Made by a program: the position numbers and the translations under genes
Assembly: GCA_040387755.1 (NCBI GenBank)
Contig: JAZKDB010000001.1
Coordinates: 186,001 to 250,000, forward strand
Direction: 5' to 3'
DNA: 64,000 nt
Origin: Rurimicrobium sp040387755
Lineage (GTDB): Bacteria > Bacteroidota > Bacteroidia > Chitinophagales > Chitinophagaceae
Part shown: piece after piece, positions 62,463 to 64,000 of the stretch
How positions within the stretch are numbered: the first letter of the stretch is position 1
Layout: each line of letters begins with the position of its first letter
The notes under the pieces: model-generated
What the model saw: the letters and a program-made list of their open reading frames with translations, nothing else
Databases searched by the model: none
Told to the model about the DNA's origin: nothing

Positions 62463-62473
62463 AAAATAGAATC

Positions 62474-63610
62474 ATGAACTTATTTGATGTTTATTCGATT
62501 AATAATATCGCAGTTACTAAGGGAGAAGGAAGTTACGTTTGGGATGATAAGGGCCAACGCTATCTTGATTTTTATGGTGGGCATGCCGTTATTTCAATTG
62601 GCCATTCCCATCCTCATTATGTGACGAAAATTACAGACCAATTAAATCAGATTGGTTTCTATTCGAACTCAGTAGTTATTCCACAACAAAAGGAATTAGC
62701 CTCAAAACTCGGTCAGGTTTCAGGGAAGATGGACTATCAACTTTTTCTTTGTAATTCAGGTGCAGAGGCAAATGAAAATGCGATGAAGCTGGCTTCTTTC
62801 CATACCGGCAGAAAGAAAGTCATTGCTTTTGAAAAGGCTTTTCATGGAAGAACCTCACTTGCTGTATCGGCAACCGATAATCCTAAAATTATTGCACCGG
62901 TAAATGAAACAAATAACATTGTTTTCCTTCCTTTTAATGATGTGCTACGACTGGAGCAATATTTTTCTGAAAATGGCCATGAGGTTGCTGCTGTTATTGT
63001 GGAAGGAATTCAGGGGGTTGGTGGTATCCATGTAGCCAGTATTGCATTTCTGAAAAGTATAAGAGCGCTTTGTACACAATATAATGCCGTCTTTATTGCA
63101 GACAGTATACAATGTGGTTATGGCAGAAGCGGAAAATTCTTCTCGCATGATTATGCAGGTGTTGCTGCTGATATTTATTCAATGGCCAAAGGTATGGGCA
63201 ATGGATTCCCCATAGGTGGAATCATAATTGCGCCGCATATTAAACCATGGCATGGGATGCTGGGAACAACCTTTGGAGGAAACCATTTGGCTTGCGCCGC
63301 AGCAATAGCGGTCCTTGAGGTCTTTGAAAATGAAAGATTATTAAGCAATGCCAGTATTGTTGGTGCGTATTTAAAAGGTGAACTTTTAAGAATAAATGAA
63401 TTAAAGAATGTTAGGGGTGAAGGACTGATGGTTGGATTTGATGTGTCGGAGGAGTATAAAAAATTGAGAGAAAATTTACTGGAGAAACATTTCATTTTCA
63501 CAGGAGAAGCGAAGCCAAACACTATAAGATTATTGCCCGCATTGAACATCAATACAGCTCATGTTGATGAGTTAATTAATGCCATCAGAAAGGAAATTTC
63601 TCTAAAATAG
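62474..63610 (+). CDS. argD: Acetylornithine aminotransferase (class III PLP)
   Basis: The 378-aa PLP enzyme converts the N-acyl-glutamate semialdehyde to N-acylornithine. Motifs: LDFYGGHAVISIGHSHP, LCNSGAEANENAMKLA, FHGRTSLAVSATDN, DSIQCGYGRSGKFF and the PLP lysine in SMAKGMGNGFPIGG. It could act on acetyl or succinyl forms; the neighbour argF' suggests that acylated intermediates are kept until after carbamoylation. Confidence 0.93.
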   Translation: MNLFDVYSINNIAVTKGEGSYVWDDKGQRYLDFYGGHAVISIGHSHPHYVTKITDQLNQIGFYSNSVVIPQQKELASKLGQVSGKMDYQLFLCNSGAEANENAMKLASFHTGRKKVIAFEKAFHGRTSLAVSATDNPKIIAPVNETNNIVFLPFNDVLRLEQYFSENGHEVAAVIVEGIQGVGGIHVASIAFLKSIRALCTQYNAVFIADSIQCGYGRSGKFFSHDYAGVAADIYSMAKGMGNGFPIGGIIIAPHIKPWHGMLGTTFGGNHLACAAAIAVLEVFENERLLSNASIVGAYLKGELLRINELKNVRGEGLMVGFDVSEEYKKLRENLLEKHFIFTGEAKPNTIRLLPALNINTAHVDELINAIRKEISLK

Positions 63611-63629
63611 TTTTTATATAAGTAAAGAA

Positions 63630-64000
63630 ATGAAAAAATTCACTTCAGCCAATGATGCCCTTGACATCAATTATTTAATTGATAGGGCTGTTTATTATAA
63701 AAGTAACCCTTTCGCAGATTCTGTTCTGGGACAAAACAAGAGAATGGGATTGTTGTTTCTTAACCCAAGTTTGCGTACAAGAATCAGTACACAGATTGCT
63801 GCAAGAAATCTCGGAATCGAGGTAATTGTTTTGAATATTGATAAGGATGGATGGAACCTTGAATTGAATGAGGGCGCCATTATGAACGGAACAAAAGTAG
63901 AACATATTAAAGATGCAGCCCCTGTACTTGGAGCGTACTTTGATATTATAGGTGTGCGCACATTTCCGGGACTAAGTAATAAGGAAGAGGACTATAATGA
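63630..64000 (+). CDS. argF': N-acylornithine carbamoyltransferase, truncated by window edge
   Basis: The first 123 codons, from ATG 63630, are in the window. They include the carbamoyl-phosphate motif NPSLRTRIST and ALDINYLIDRAV at the start. The SLRTR form, in place of S-x-R-T-R with Thr, and the operon context fit the N-acetyl- or N-succinylornithine carbamoyltransferases of Bacteroidota and Xanthomonas rather than ordinary ornithine carbamoyltransferase. The substrate choice (acetyl or succinyl) needs the missing C-terminal part. Confidence 0.85.
   Translation, partial: MKKFTSANDALDINYLIDRAVYYKSNPFADSVLGQNKRMGLLFLNPSLRTRISTQIAARNLGIEVIVLNIDKDGWNLELNEGAIMNGTKVEHIKDAAPVLGAYFDIIGVRTFPGLSNKEEDYN

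Overview
The window looks like chromosomal DNA of a Bacteroidota bacterium, most likely near Chitinophagaceae/Chitinophagales (the family level is inference). The evidence is four proteins with a C-terminal type IX secretion (T9SS) sorting domain, promoters of the TTTG-N18-20-TAnnTTTG type, A-rich leaders without Shine-Dalgarno sequences, and families such as GWxTD, DUF2851, HYC_CC_PP and the N-acylornithine carbamoyltransferase route to arginine. Most of the window is an ordinary mosaic of housekeeping and surface-protein genes. No transposase, phage or CRISPR locus was seen.

Region by region. 1-5800 (minus) is a compact carotenoid operon: a CarH-type B12 photoregulator, crtI, crtB, a secreted unknown protein, idi, crtZ and a fused CrtYcd-type lycopene cyclase. 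A 44-bp palindromic operator sits between the regulator and crtI. 5.9-14 kb holds an OM barrel, OsmC, DUF2851, pyrF, dapF, a GWxTD protein, a WbqC-like protein and a BatB-BatC fusion. 14.3-26.0 kb holds a 3523-residue T9SS-secreted protein with about 20 Ig-like repeats, three of them perfect at the DNA level, followed by two tandem paralogous lipoproteins. 26-34.9 kb holds a transglutaminase-like protein, a GNAT protein, rplM-rpsI-rpsB-tsf, an OM barrel, a Nif3-like protein, a zinc-ribbon coiled-coil protein, clpX and a 58-aa ORF. 35-46.9 kb holds a LamG T9SS protein, apaG, recX, tig, a DUF4382 lipoprotein, tRNA-Arg, an acyl-CoA carboxylase subunit, aroK, a lipocalin-like lipoprotein, a CvfB-like protein, tRNA-Ser, tRNA-Pro and another T9SS protein.

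46,993-48,036 is a 1-kb non-coding block. It carries REP-like double hairpins and a striking array of 17 palindromic units of about 22 bp (47,516-47,892). It directly precedes a copper-handling island (48,037-59,021): an HMA-AraC regulator, two diheme MauG/MbnH-like lipoproteins, a T9SS-secreted MbnP-like protein, several HMA proteins, a HYC_CC_PP protein, a CopA P-type ATPase, an HMA chaperone, an HMA-DUF3347 protein and a multicopper oxidase fused to a predicted outer-membrane barrel.

The end (59.3-64 kb) is an arginine biosynthesis operon (GNAT N-acetylglutamate synthase, argG, argC, argD, argF'). It is preceded by a roughly 300-nt leader in which one strand can pair with two mutually exclusive partners, as in an attenuator or riboswitch. 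The best candidates for undescribed biology are the 22-bp palindromic array, the arg leader, the CarH operator and the MbnP/MbnH-like copper module coupled to T9SS.
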